A stretch of DNA of 54,656 nucleotides from Candidatus Gastranaerophilales bacterium (GTDB lineage Bacteria > Cyanobacteriota > Vampirovibrionia > Gastranaerophilales > Gastranaerophilaceae): positions 1-54,656 of the forward strand of contig CALURE010000001.1 in assembly GCA_944323095.1 (NCBI GenBank), read 5' to 3'. Both the position numbers and the translations under genes were made by a program. Under the pieces are notes generated by a model, which was given only the letters and a program-made list of their open reading frames with translations, did not search any database and was not told the origin of the DNA. Positions within the stretch are counted from its first letter, which is position 1; each line of letters begins with the position of its first letter. Shown one piece after another: positions 48,279 through 54,656 of the stretch.

Positions 48279-49298
48279 TTTGTCGAGAATTGTTTTAATA
48301 CTTATATGTTCTTTTTTCACTATTAAAATTGTTATTGCTCCGGATATAATAAACAGAGGAACAGCAATAATAGGTCTTACTGTAAGCCATGGAATTGTAA
48401 TAAGAAAGATTGAAGTGAACAGTGAGCCGAATATTGATAGAATAATTAATTTTGGAGTTTTAGGTCTTGCAAAATAAACTATTCCGCCAAGCATACATAT
48501 AAATCCTATAATTCTTACCAATGTAAGTAATTGTTGTGTTCTGTCACGAAAAGTTTTTTTAACCATTTCATAAGTTGTAACACTGCCTTGCATAGCCATA
48601 TTAATTGAATATTTTTTATTTTTAAAGGTATATAGAAGGTTATTATACTGGGCAGCTATAATTGAAACTTCTGACCCCGGAACTACATATTTGTATGAAA
48701 TTCTGTAATCACCGATTTCCGGAGAATTGTAATCATTGCCGCTGTAATAATATTCTGACTGTATTTTGTATCCTTGACGCTCAGGCAAGGTATAAAGTGT
48801 GGTTGAAGGTATTATTCTTCTAATTACGGAATTATCTAATATAAAATCCCCGACAGAAACTTTATTTGCTCTGATAGTTTTATTTTTCATTTTCATTTTT
48901 GGATTATAGTAGGCATTAGAATGGTTTATTTCTAATTCTCTGTCCGACCAGACTTTAGTGTAATTATAGCGTCTTGAGCCGGAGCTTCTACCTGATCTGC
49001 GGTGTTCTTTCCACTGATACATCTCAACTTTTCTTTTTAATACAGGGGTGTTTAAAGATATATTTCCGTCGTTTAAGATTTCATCTGTTTTAATTTTGCC
49101 CGTATAATGAACTAATTTTTTATTATTTTCAGGAGATAAATTGTATATATTTATAACATTTTTTTCAATATAATCAGCTTTTTTTGTAGAATCTGCAAAA
49201 ATGTATTCAATATGGCACAGCAGGTAAAATGCAGTACCAAAAAATATAACAGCGCATATTATATTTACCAGTACATTACTAAATCTTTTTTTTCTCAT
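48264..49298 (-). CDS. TMEM43-family membrane protein
   Basis: The 344-residue protein has one N-terminal membrane helix (FSNVLVNIICAVIFFGTAFYLL), a large beta-rich extracytoplasmic domain and three C-terminal helices (TLVRIIGFICMLGGIVYFA; LSIFGSLFTSIFLITIP; IIAVPLFIISGAITILI). VHYTGKIKTDEILNDGNISL and LKRKVEMYQWKEHRRSG match the TMEM43/LUMA family core, followed by the expected Y-Y-KVWSDRELEINHS block. TMEM43 is known in eukaryotes and scattered bacteria; its bacterial role is not established. It converges with the IDH gene. Confidence 0.85.
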   Translation of the reverse strand: MRKKRFSNVLVNIICAVIFFGTAFYLLCHIEYIFADSTKKADYIEKNVINIYNLSPENNKKLVHYTGKIKTDEILNDGNISLNTPVLKRKVEMYQWKEHRRSGRSSGSRRYNYTKVWSDRELEINHSNAYYNPKMKMKNKTIRANKVSVGDFILDNSVIRRIIPSTTLYTLPERQGYKIQSEYYYSGNDYNSPEIGDYRISYKYVVPGSEVSIIAAQYNNLLYTFKNKKYSINMAMQGSVTTYEMVKKTFRDRTQQLLTLVRIIGFICMLGGIVYFARPKTPKLIILSIFGSLFTSIFLITIPWLTVRPIIAVPLFIISGAITILIVKKEHISIKTILDKLQNA

Positions 49299-49328
49299 TT
49301 ATGGTCTCCAGCTCTTATTATATATTCT

Positions 49329-49382
49329 ACATGCAGATGTCGGCGGATAATTTCAAGAAGTTTTTCATTTGAAAAGCATTTC
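49329..49382. repeat. 54-bp intergenic copy of part of yqeK (copy B)
   Basis: Identical to 18935-18988 over 54 bp except one base. It lies in the 87-bp gap between the TMEM43-like gene and the next minus-strand gene, only 3 bp past that gene's stop. Out of any gene context it encodes a yqeK fragment without start, so it is a dead copy. Confidence 0.9.
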
Positions 49383-49385
49383 TAA

Positions 49386-49712
49386 TTAGTCAATTAATCC
49401 AAGATCTCTAAGAAATCGTGTATTGTCTGATAGTTCCAACAATTTTTCGTCATCAGATGCATCTATAACACCTTTAGAAAACAATTCATCCATAATTCTA
49501 TTATGTGAGTCATTTTCAGGATTTGAAAGGGCAAGTTTTGTAAACTTTTTTATATCTGATTTTCGTTCATACATGTTAACGGCAGTTCTTGTAAGTTTAT
49601 CAAGAAAAACACTTTTCCTTCCATCAAAATCTACATCCAAAGGATTTATAGCGGCGCTGTTCTTATTATTTTTCTCAATATTTAATTTTTGTGCCAATTT
49701 CTTAAACATCAT
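49386..49712 (-). CDS. Hypothetical protein, 108 residues
   Basis: A charged helical protein: MMFKKLAQKLNIEKNNKNSA, a middle FLDKLTRTAVNMYERKSDIKK, and acidic LFSKGVIDASDDEKLLELSD. It looks soluble with no signal or membrane segment. An AAGGGGA ribosome site precedes the two ATG codons. Family not recognised. Confidence 0.65.
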   Translation of the reverse strand: MMFKKLAQKLNIEKNNKNSAAINPLDVDFDGRKSVFLDKLTRTAVNMYERKSDIKKFTKLALSNPENDSHNRIMDELFSKGVIDASDDEKLLELSDNTRFLRDLGLID

Positions 49713-49800
49713 ATTTACACATTATCCCCTTATTATATATTATACACCACTTGTCAATAAAATCCATAATTCTTAACAATTCTATAAGAATAATTTAGTA

Positions 49801-49829
49801 TTGATTAAAACTTATATTTAAATTAAAAT
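49801..49829 (+). promoter_or_regulatory. Promoter of serS
   Basis: TTGATT (49801-49806), 17-bp spacer, TAAAAT (49824-49829). A leader of about 35 nt carries two GTAAAGG direct repeats (about 49840-49865), the second being the ribosome site AAAGGTGG. Confidence 0.6.
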
Positions 49830-49870
49830 ACAGACAGTGTAAAGGCAAATATCTGTAAAGGTGGTAAAAG

Positions 49871-51136
49871 ATGCTTGATATTAAATTAATAAGAGAGTGC
49901 CCTGATAAGGTTAATGAATTATTAAAGAGGAGAAATCCCGAACTGTCTGTTGATGAAGTATTAAAGATAGACGAGGAAAGACGAAAAATTCAAACTCAGG
50001 CTGATGAATTACGCGCGAAAAGAAAAAATGATTCGCAAAAAATCGGTATGATGAAAAAAAACGGCGAAAACACAGATACTATTCAGGAAGAAGTCAGAAG
50101 GCTCGGAGATGATATAAAAGCGTTAGAAGAAAAACTGTCTGAATTAGACAATAAACAACGTGATATTTTACTTCATACTCCGAATATTCCTGACGAAACA
50201 ACTCCTATAGGCCTTTCAGAAGATGATAATGTTGAAGTTTACAAATGGGGTGAACCACGGAAGTTTGATTTTGAGTTCAAAGCTCACTGGGATTTATGCG
50301 AAGAAAAAGGGCTTGTTGATTTTGAACGCGGTGTTAAAATTTCTCAGAGCAGATTTATTCTTTATAGGGGGAAAGGTGCAAAGTTAGAAAGAGCCATTAT
50401 AAACTTTTTCCTTGATTATCATACAGGAGAGCAAGGGTATGAAGAAATATTGCCGCCTTTTATGGCAAATGCTGCAACTATGACAGGTACAGGTCAGCTT
50501 CCTAAATTTAAAGAAGACATGTATAAATGTGTGGATGAAGATTTGTATTTAATTCCGACTGCAGAAGTTCCGGTTACAAATATTTATGCAGGAGAAATTT
50601 TATCGGAAGATGATTTGCCAAAATATATGACTGCATATACACCCTGTTTCAGGCGGGAATCCGGTTCTGCCGGCAAAGATACAAGAGGACTTATAAGAGT
50701 TCATCAGTTTAATAAAGTCGAGCTTGTTAAACTCTGCACTCCTGAAACAAGCAAAGATGAACATGAAAAATTAACGGAAGATGCTGAAAAAATGCTTCAA
50801 TTACTGGAGCTTCCTTATCGCAGAGAAGCATTGTCAACCGGTGACATAGGATTTTCTGCCAATAAATGCTGGGATTTGGAGGTTTGGATGCCTTCTTACG
50901 GGACTTACAAAGAAATTTCAAGCTGTTCTAACTTTGGAGATTATCAGGCAAGACGTGCGAATATAAGATACCGTGAAAAAGCTACGGGCAAAACTCGTTT
51001 TGTTCATACAATAAATGGTTCCGGTCTTGCTGTTGGACGAACATTTGCCGCAATTGTTGAAAATTACCAGCAGGCAGATGGAACAATTGTTATTCCGGAA
51101 GTTCTTAGAAAATACACAGGATTTGACAAAATATAA
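49871..51136 (+). CDS. serS: Seryl-tRNA synthetase
   Basis: Class II synthetase charging tRNASer. The 421-residue protein has the N-terminal coiled-coil arm (about 30-105; RAKRKNDSQKIGMMKKNGEN) that grips the tRNA long variable arm. Motif 2 is TPCFRRESGSAGKDTRGLIR, preceded by LIPTAEVPVTN. Motif 3 is NGSGLAVGRTFAAIVENYQ. EVWMPSYGTYKEISSCSNF is the serine-binding block. Length is normal. Own promoter, followed by a strong terminator. Confidence 0.97.
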   Translation: MLDIKLIRECPDKVNELLKRRNPELSVDEVLKIDEERRKIQTQADELRAKRKNDSQKIGMMKKNGENTDTIQEEVRRLGDDIKALEEKLSELDNKQRDILLHTPNIPDETTPIGLSEDDNVEVYKWGEPRKFDFEFKAHWDLCEEKGLVDFERGVKISQSRFILYRGKGAKLERAIINFFLDYHTGEQGYEEILPPFMANAATMTGTGQLPKFKEDMYKCVDEDLYLIPTAEVPVTNIYAGEILSEDDLPKYMTAYTPCFRRESGSAGKDTRGLIRVHQFNKVELVKLCTPETSKDEHEKLTEDAEKMLQLLELPYRREALSTGDIGFSANKCWDLEVWMPSYGTYKEISSCSNFGDYQARRANIRYREKATGKTRFVHTINGSGLAVGRTFAAIVENYQQADGTIVIPEVLRKYTGFDKI

Positions 51137-51138
51137 AT

Positions 51139-51170
51139 AAAAAGCTCCTCAAAATGGAGCTTTTTTTATT
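51139..51170. terminator. Bidirectional terminator after serS
   Basis: Hairpin AAAGCTCC-TCAAAAT-GGAGCTTT with A run before and T run after (51141-51163). It serves serS and the convergent gene, whose stop lies inside it. Confidence 0.85.
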
Positions 51171-51570
51171 TTAATTTATCAAATACATCACTGTTTTCGA
51201 TAGCATCTGCTTTTTTAAGTTTTTTAGCCTGTTTGTCTGCTATCTTCGCCAGTCTTTCAAGAAATCCTACAGGCCCGAGAAATAATTTTGTTAAAGCATT
51301 TTCAGTGTGCTGCTTAAAGTATTTATTGTCATATTTGCCGTTTTTTACAGAACAGGAATTTGCGCAAATCGATTTTCCGTCAGGCATGATAATTAAATTT
51401 ATGTCAATACGATCATTTTTTTCCTGTGCTTCAATTACTTTTTTTAGTCTGTTTAGGTCTTTAAAACGTTTAATTCGTGTCTGCAATGCGTAATTTACAA
51501 ATTCGTTAGAATGTATTGCCATCCCGAAATTTGGTTTGCTCTGTGTTTGTGTAGTTGAATTTATGTGCAT
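51166..51570 (-). CDS. Hypothetical protein with N-terminal KPNFGMAI motif
   Basis: The 134-residue protein begins MHINSTTQTQSKPNFGMAIH, then has a helical charged middle, a central NLIIMPDGKSICANSCSV beta-hairpin and a basic helical end (KIADKQAKKLKKADAIE). I start at the ATG at 51570, preceded by AAAGGAG, rather than at 51591. The polar N-terminus ending in xFGxA is a recurring style in Gastranaerophilales proteins and may be a recognition tag, but that is inference. Family not recognised. Confidence 0.65.
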   Translation of the reverse strand: MHINSTTQTQSKPNFGMAIHSNEFVNYALQTRIKRFKDLNRLKKVIEAQEKNDRIDINLIIMPDGKSICANSCSVKNGKYDNKYFKQHTENALTKLFLGPVGFLERLAKIADKQAKKLKKADAIENSDVFDKLK

Positions 51571-51613
51571 ATTTTCTCCTTTATTTAACATTTAAAACCT
51601 GTAAAAATATTTT

Positions 51614-51642
51614 TTGCTATTTACAAAATTTTTATGTACAAT
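51614..51642 (+). promoter_or_regulatory. Leaderless promoter of the 188-aa membrane protein
   Basis: TTGCTA (51614-51619), 17-bp spacer, TACAAT (51637-51642). The -10 ends 7 bp before the ATG at 51650; no ribosome site lies between. Confidence 0.65.
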
Positions 51643-51649
51643 TTCTAAT

Positions 51650-52216
51650 ATGGATAATTTTAATCCTCAAAAGTGTTATATAGAAAAAGCTGATAATACT
51701 CGGGTGACTGAAAATTGGGTGAATGTAAATTATTATTTTCAGTTGATTTCATCTTTTGTATATCTGGTTATTCTGATTTATTTCTTTTTTTCTTTAAAAA
51801 CCTATTTTGCAGGCACTGTTGGGGCAAATGGTTTTCGGTATTTTTTATTATACTGGCTAGGATGGCCAAATTTAAAAATATTTATAAATGTATTGTTCGC
51901 GCCTAAATTAAAATTCGACAGTTCAAACAGATTAATTTCAGTAAATAACAAGCCTTTTTCTATTGATAGAGCAAAAACAATTGATATAGTTGAAATTTGT
52001 CCGTATCACTATTCATGGCGCTGGGGACAGACTCCTGCATTTAATTTATCTGGATATAAAAAATCAGTAATCCAGATTGGCACGGATTACGGAGTTGTAA
52101 ATTTTTATGTTTGTTCTAAAAAAAGTTTAAATACTTTTATCGCTTTTCTTGAAAAATTTAATAAAAACTATTCATACAGTTATGATGAAAGAAGGCTGTG
52201 GTTTACATTTTATTAA
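51650..52216 (+). CDS. Membrane-associated hypothetical protein
   Basis: The 188-residue protein has two hydrophobic helices near the N-terminus (YYFQLISSFVYLVILIYFFF, about 29-48, and FRYFLLYWLGWPNLKIFINVL, about 62-82), then a beta-rich cytoplasmic-type domain (LKFDSSNRLISVNNKPFSI, VIQIGTDYGVVNFYV) resembling a PH-like or YdbT-like fold. I start at the ATG at 51650 because a promoter -10 ends 7 bp upstream; the longer frame from 51614 would overlap the promoter. Family not recognised. Confidence 0.7.
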   Translation: MDNFNPQKCYIEKADNTRVTENWVNVNYYFQLISSFVYLVILIYFFFSLKTYFAGTVGANGFRYFLLYWLGWPNLKIFINVLFAPKLKFDSSNRLISVNNKPFSIDRAKTIDIVEICPYHYSWRWGQTPAFNLSGYKKSVIQIGTDYGVVNFYVCSKKSLNTFIAFLEKFNKNYSYSYDERRLWFTFY

Positions 52217-52284
52217 ATATTAATAAAAGATTTTAAAATTTTTTGTTTTGTGGCATAATATTTAATGTATTCAGAGGAGTCTTA

Positions 52285-54570
52285 ATGTACGAATTTCCTT
52301 TTGAGCTGGATGATTTTCAAAAAGATGCCTGTCAGTATATTGATGAGGGCAGAAGTGTTGTGGTTTGTGCACCTACGGGTGCGGGAAAAACAGTGATTGC
52401 ACAGCACGCAATTCATCTGGCATTGAAAGAAGGGACAAGAATTTTTTATACTACACCTTTAAAAGCTCTTTCAAATCAGAAATACTACGATTTTGGCGAA
52501 AAATACGGTCATGAAAAAGTCGGGCTTTTGACTGGTGACACTTCAATTAACAGAAATGCTCAGATTGTTGTTATGACAACTGAAGTTTTTAGAAATATGC
52601 TTTACGGCACAAATTTTGGGGCTGTCGCCGATAATTTAAAAGATGTAAAATATGTTGTTTTAGATGAAGTTCATTATATGAACGATGAGCAGCGCGGGAC
52701 TGTTTGGGAGGAAAGTATTATATATTGCCCTGTAAATGTACAAATTATTGCTCTTTCTGCAACTGTTGCAAATGCACAGGAACTGACCGATTGGATTAAT
52801 ACAGTGCATTCAAAAACGGAACTTGTAAACACTGATTTCAGACCTGTTCCGCTAAGATATTTCTATTTTGACAGTTCACAGCCTACAAAATTGCTTCCTC
52901 TGCTAACACCAAGCGGTCAGCTAAATAAAAAAATCAAGCCTGAAAAACGTGTTTTCGGACGAAAACTCCAGAATAAAAAATCGTATGTAAAAGAGATTAT
53001 CAAAAATTTGCAGGAAAATGATATGCTTCCTGCTATATATTTTACATTTTCCCGTAAAAAATGTGATGAACAAATGGAAAAATGTGCTTCATTAGACCTT
53101 GTTACAAAGGGAGAGCGAGCTCAAATTCAGCAATTTATTGATGAATATATAGCGGAAAATCCTCATCTTTATAACAATAAGCATATTGAATATCTTCTTT
53201 GCGGTGTTGCCTCACACCATGCCGGACTTTTGCCGTCATGGAAAATTCTCGTTGAAAAACTTTTTCAACAAGGTTTGATAAAAGTTGTATTTGCTACAGA
53301 AACACTTGCTGCCGGCATTAATATGCCTGCACGTTCTACAGTTATAAGTTCAACAAGTAAACGTACAGACAGTGGCCACAGAATGCTTACAGCAAGCGAA
53401 TTTTTGCAGATGTCAGGACGTGCCGGAAGACGCGGAATGGATGATGTGGGCTATGTTACAATTGTCGGAACACAGTTTCAATCGCCGGAAGAAGTCGCAG
53501 AACTCGTGTTGAGTGATGCAAATCCGCTTGAAAGTCGTTTTTCACCAAGTTATTCAATGGTTCTTAATTTGTTGCAGCGATTTTCACTGGAAGAGGCTAA
53601 AGAACTTATTTTAAAAAGTTTTGGCTACTTTTCTTCCGGAACACGTCTGCATCCGCTTTTAAAGCTTCAAGAGCAGATAAAATCTGAAATGAAAGAAAGA
53701 GAATTTGTTTGCCCGTTTAAGCTTTGTGATAATGAACTGCATGAATACGATAAAATTCGTCATATTTATGTACAGAACAGGCAGACTTACAAGAAAATAT
53801 GCAAGCAGGAGCGCTCTAAAAATCGTCCGTTGTCTGCAGAAGCAGTTAAATTCGGGAAAGAAACAAAAGCAATGCTTGAAAAAATGCATTCGTTTAAATG
53901 TGACAACTGCAAATTGTACAAAAAACATTCTAAAAATATAGAAGTTTTGACACGTTTTTCTATACGCTTAACTAAATTAGATAAAGAGATTGAAAAGCAG
54001 CGTGATATATTCTGGAACAAATTTTTAGCTCATAGAAATGTGTTGATTGATATGGGTTATTTGAAAGATGATTATCCTACTGCTCAAGGGATGACAACTT
54101 CACAAATACGTTCGGAAAATGAATTATTTATTGCAGAAATTATTTTTTCTAATGTTCTGGATAATTTATCACCTGCTGAGCTTGCATCTGTAATTTGTGC
54201 TATTACAACAGAAGATTTGCGTATTGACATTCCATATCTGCCAATTTCCCAGACAGTAAGGAAAACTCTAAACCAGATAAGGAATATCAGGCGCAAACTG
54301 GAAAAAATACAAAACAGACATTCAGTTGAAGCTCCTATGTATATAAATCCGTATTTTTCTGCGTTGATTGAACTCTGGGTAAACGGTGCTGAATGGGAAA
54401 CTATAACAGAGCAAATTGATATGGGCGAAGGCGATATAGTTCGTTCATTTAAGCGGGTTGTTGATGTTTTGCGTCAGTTCACAACAATAGATAATGTTCC
54501 GGAATCTCTGGTATTTACAGCGCGTGAAGCTATTGATAAAATCCAGCGCGAACCTGTTAATATTGATTAG
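52285..54570 (+). CDS. Ski2-like DExH RNA helicase (cyanobacterial/ISE2 type)
   Basis: The 761-residue protein has helicase motifs Q/I-VI: FQKDACQYI, APTGAGKTVIAQ (Walker A), YTTPLKALSNQKY, LDEVHYMND (DEVH), LSATVANAQELTDWI, then ATETLAAGINMPARS and QMSGRAGRRGMD. A C-terminal DSHCT-like region follows (LSPAELASVICAITTEDLRI, PYFSALIELWVNGAEWETI). A four-Cys zinc-like insert (CPFKLCDN...CDNCKLYKKHS) sits near 480-550. Homologues are the cyanobacterial and plastid ISE2 helicases, linked to RNA processing. Start at 52285 has AGAGGAG 6 bp upstream. Confidence 0.9.
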   Translation: MYEFPFELDDFQKDACQYIDEGRSVVVCAPTGAGKTVIAQHAIHLALKEGTRIFYTTPLKALSNQKYYDFGEKYGHEKVGLLTGDTSINRNAQIVVMTTEVFRNMLYGTNFGAVADNLKDVKYVVLDEVHYMNDEQRGTVWEESIIYCPVNVQIIALSATVANAQELTDWINTVHSKTELVNTDFRPVPLRYFYFDSSQPTKLLPLLTPSGQLNKKIKPEKRVFGRKLQNKKSYVKEIIKNLQENDMLPAIYFTFSRKKCDEQMEKCASLDLVTKGERAQIQQFIDEYIAENPHLYNNKHIEYLLCGVASHHAGLLPSWKILVEKLFQQGLIKVVFATETLAAGINMPARSTVISSTSKRTDSGHRMLTASEFLQMSGRAGRRGMDDVGYVTIVGTQFQSPEEVAELVLSDANPLESRFSPSYSMVLNLLQRFSLEEAKELILKSFGYFSSGTRLHPLLKLQEQIKSEMKEREFVCPFKLCDNELHEYDKIRHIYVQNRQTYKKICKQERSKNRPLSAEAVKFGKETKAMLEKMHSFKCDNCKLYKKHSKNIEVLTRFSIRLTKLDKEIEKQRDIFWNKFLAHRNVLIDMGYLKDDYPTAQGMTTSQIRSENELFIAEIIFSNVLDNLSPAELASVICAITTEDLRIDIPYLPISQTVRKTLNQIRNIRRKLEKIQNRHSVEAPMYINPYFSALIELWVNGAEWETITEQIDMGEGDIVRSFKRVVDVLRQFTTIDNVPESLVFTAREAIDKIQREPVNID

Positions 54571-54591
54571 TATTTAAGCATATGTTATAAT
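54563..54591 (+). promoter_or_regulatory. Promoter of the truncated gene at the right edge
   Basis: TTGATT (54563-54568, overlapping the helicase stop), 17-bp spacer, TATAAT (54586-54591) with extended TGT. Leader of about 30 nt carries AAAGGAGAG before the ATG at 54628. Confidence 0.7.
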
Positions 54592-54627
54592 AAACATGTA
54601 TATCAAAACACGAAAGGAGAGTATTAG

Positions 54628-54656
54628 ATGAAAAGTGTTGATTTCAGTACGTGTTG
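54628..54656 (+). CDS. Start of a gene cut by the window edge
   Basis: ATG at 54628 preceded by AAAGGAGAG about 7 bp upstream and a near-consensus promoter. Only MKSVDFSTC is visible, so no function can be given. Confidence 0.6.

Noticed and set aside
49840..49865. Two GTAAAGG repeats in the serS leader as a T-box or operator
   Set aside because: The leader is only about 35 nt, too short for a T-box, and the second repeat is simply the ribosome site.
1..54656. CRISPR arrays, tRNA or rRNA genes, prophage
   Set aside because: No regularly spaced repeats, tRNA-like cloverleaf with CCA end, rRNA sequence, integrase or structural phage genes were seen.

Overview
The window is about 54.7 kb of AT-rich DNA. 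It most likely comes from a gut member of Candidatus Gastranaerophilales (Vampirovibrionia/Melainabacteria, the non-photosynthetic sister group of Cyanobacteria). Pointers are: prepilin-like proteins with an FTLSEVL N-terminus and a cysteine/tryptophan C-terminus; a Ski2-like helicase of the cyanobacterial/plastid ISE2 kind; a cyanobacterial-type Clp-N sequence; an SLH-domain envelope protein with a signal peptide; and many lineage-specific hypothetical proteins. This placement is inferred from protein character; no rRNA or tRNA gene is visible.

Layout. (1) 1-9.5 kb is a surface-polysaccharide locus. A plus-strand operon (sugar epimerase tail, HpcH/HpaI aldolase, HAD phosphatase, ThDP enzyme) converges with a minus-strand operon (glf, GT2, GT2-RgpF, RgpF-WbsX). 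(2) 9.6-11.2 kb has two prepilin-like genes and a small protein. (3) 11.4-19.7 kb is housekeeping: a divergent PurD-like ATP-grasp protein, a DnaJ with half a zinc finger, queE, def-fmt, aroH, nadD-yqeK, plus a HerA-like protein without a Walker A motif that ends in a Tudor-like domain. (4) 19.8-26.7 kb is lineage-specific: an unlisted 54-aa gene, large hypothetical proteins, a probable 6S RNA, and a CpaE/CpaF-like pair with an eroded CpaF. (5) 26.7-36.4 kb holds uvrB, then a long tightly packed minus-strand operon (ClpX-type zinc finger alone, HEAT-like protein, ruvX, DUF1292, triple Clp-N protein without ATPase, tilS, hpt, soluble histidine kinase). (6) 36.5-44.5 kb has a TPR lipoprotein plus lgt, an MFS exporter, pyk, an SLH protein, a Cys-rich secreted protein and a uridine-kinase-like protein. 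(7) 44.6-54.6 kb has two glycine-zipper proteins, an isocitrate-dehydrogenase-family gene, a TMEM43-family protein, serS and the helicase.

Regulatory signals are unusually legible. Many genes have a sigma70-type promoter with exactly 17 bp between hexamers. In at least four genes (uvrB, the cpaE-like gene, a Cys-rich small protein before the IDH-family gene, and a membrane protein at 51.65 kb) the -10 box ends only 6-8 bp before the ATG and no Shine-Dalgarno is present, so those mRNAs should be leaderless.

Repeats: three copies of a roughly 150-170 bp MITE-like element (one with perfect 20-bp terminal inverted repeats), and a 54-bp piece of yqeK copied 30 kb away into an intergenic gap with one mismatch. 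The strongest candidates for undescribed biology are the co-transcribed ATPase-less Clp-N and ClpX-zinc-finger proteins, the degenerate NTPases (HerA-like, CpaF-like, PurD-like), the lineage-specific glycine-zipper family, and the leaderless-gene class.
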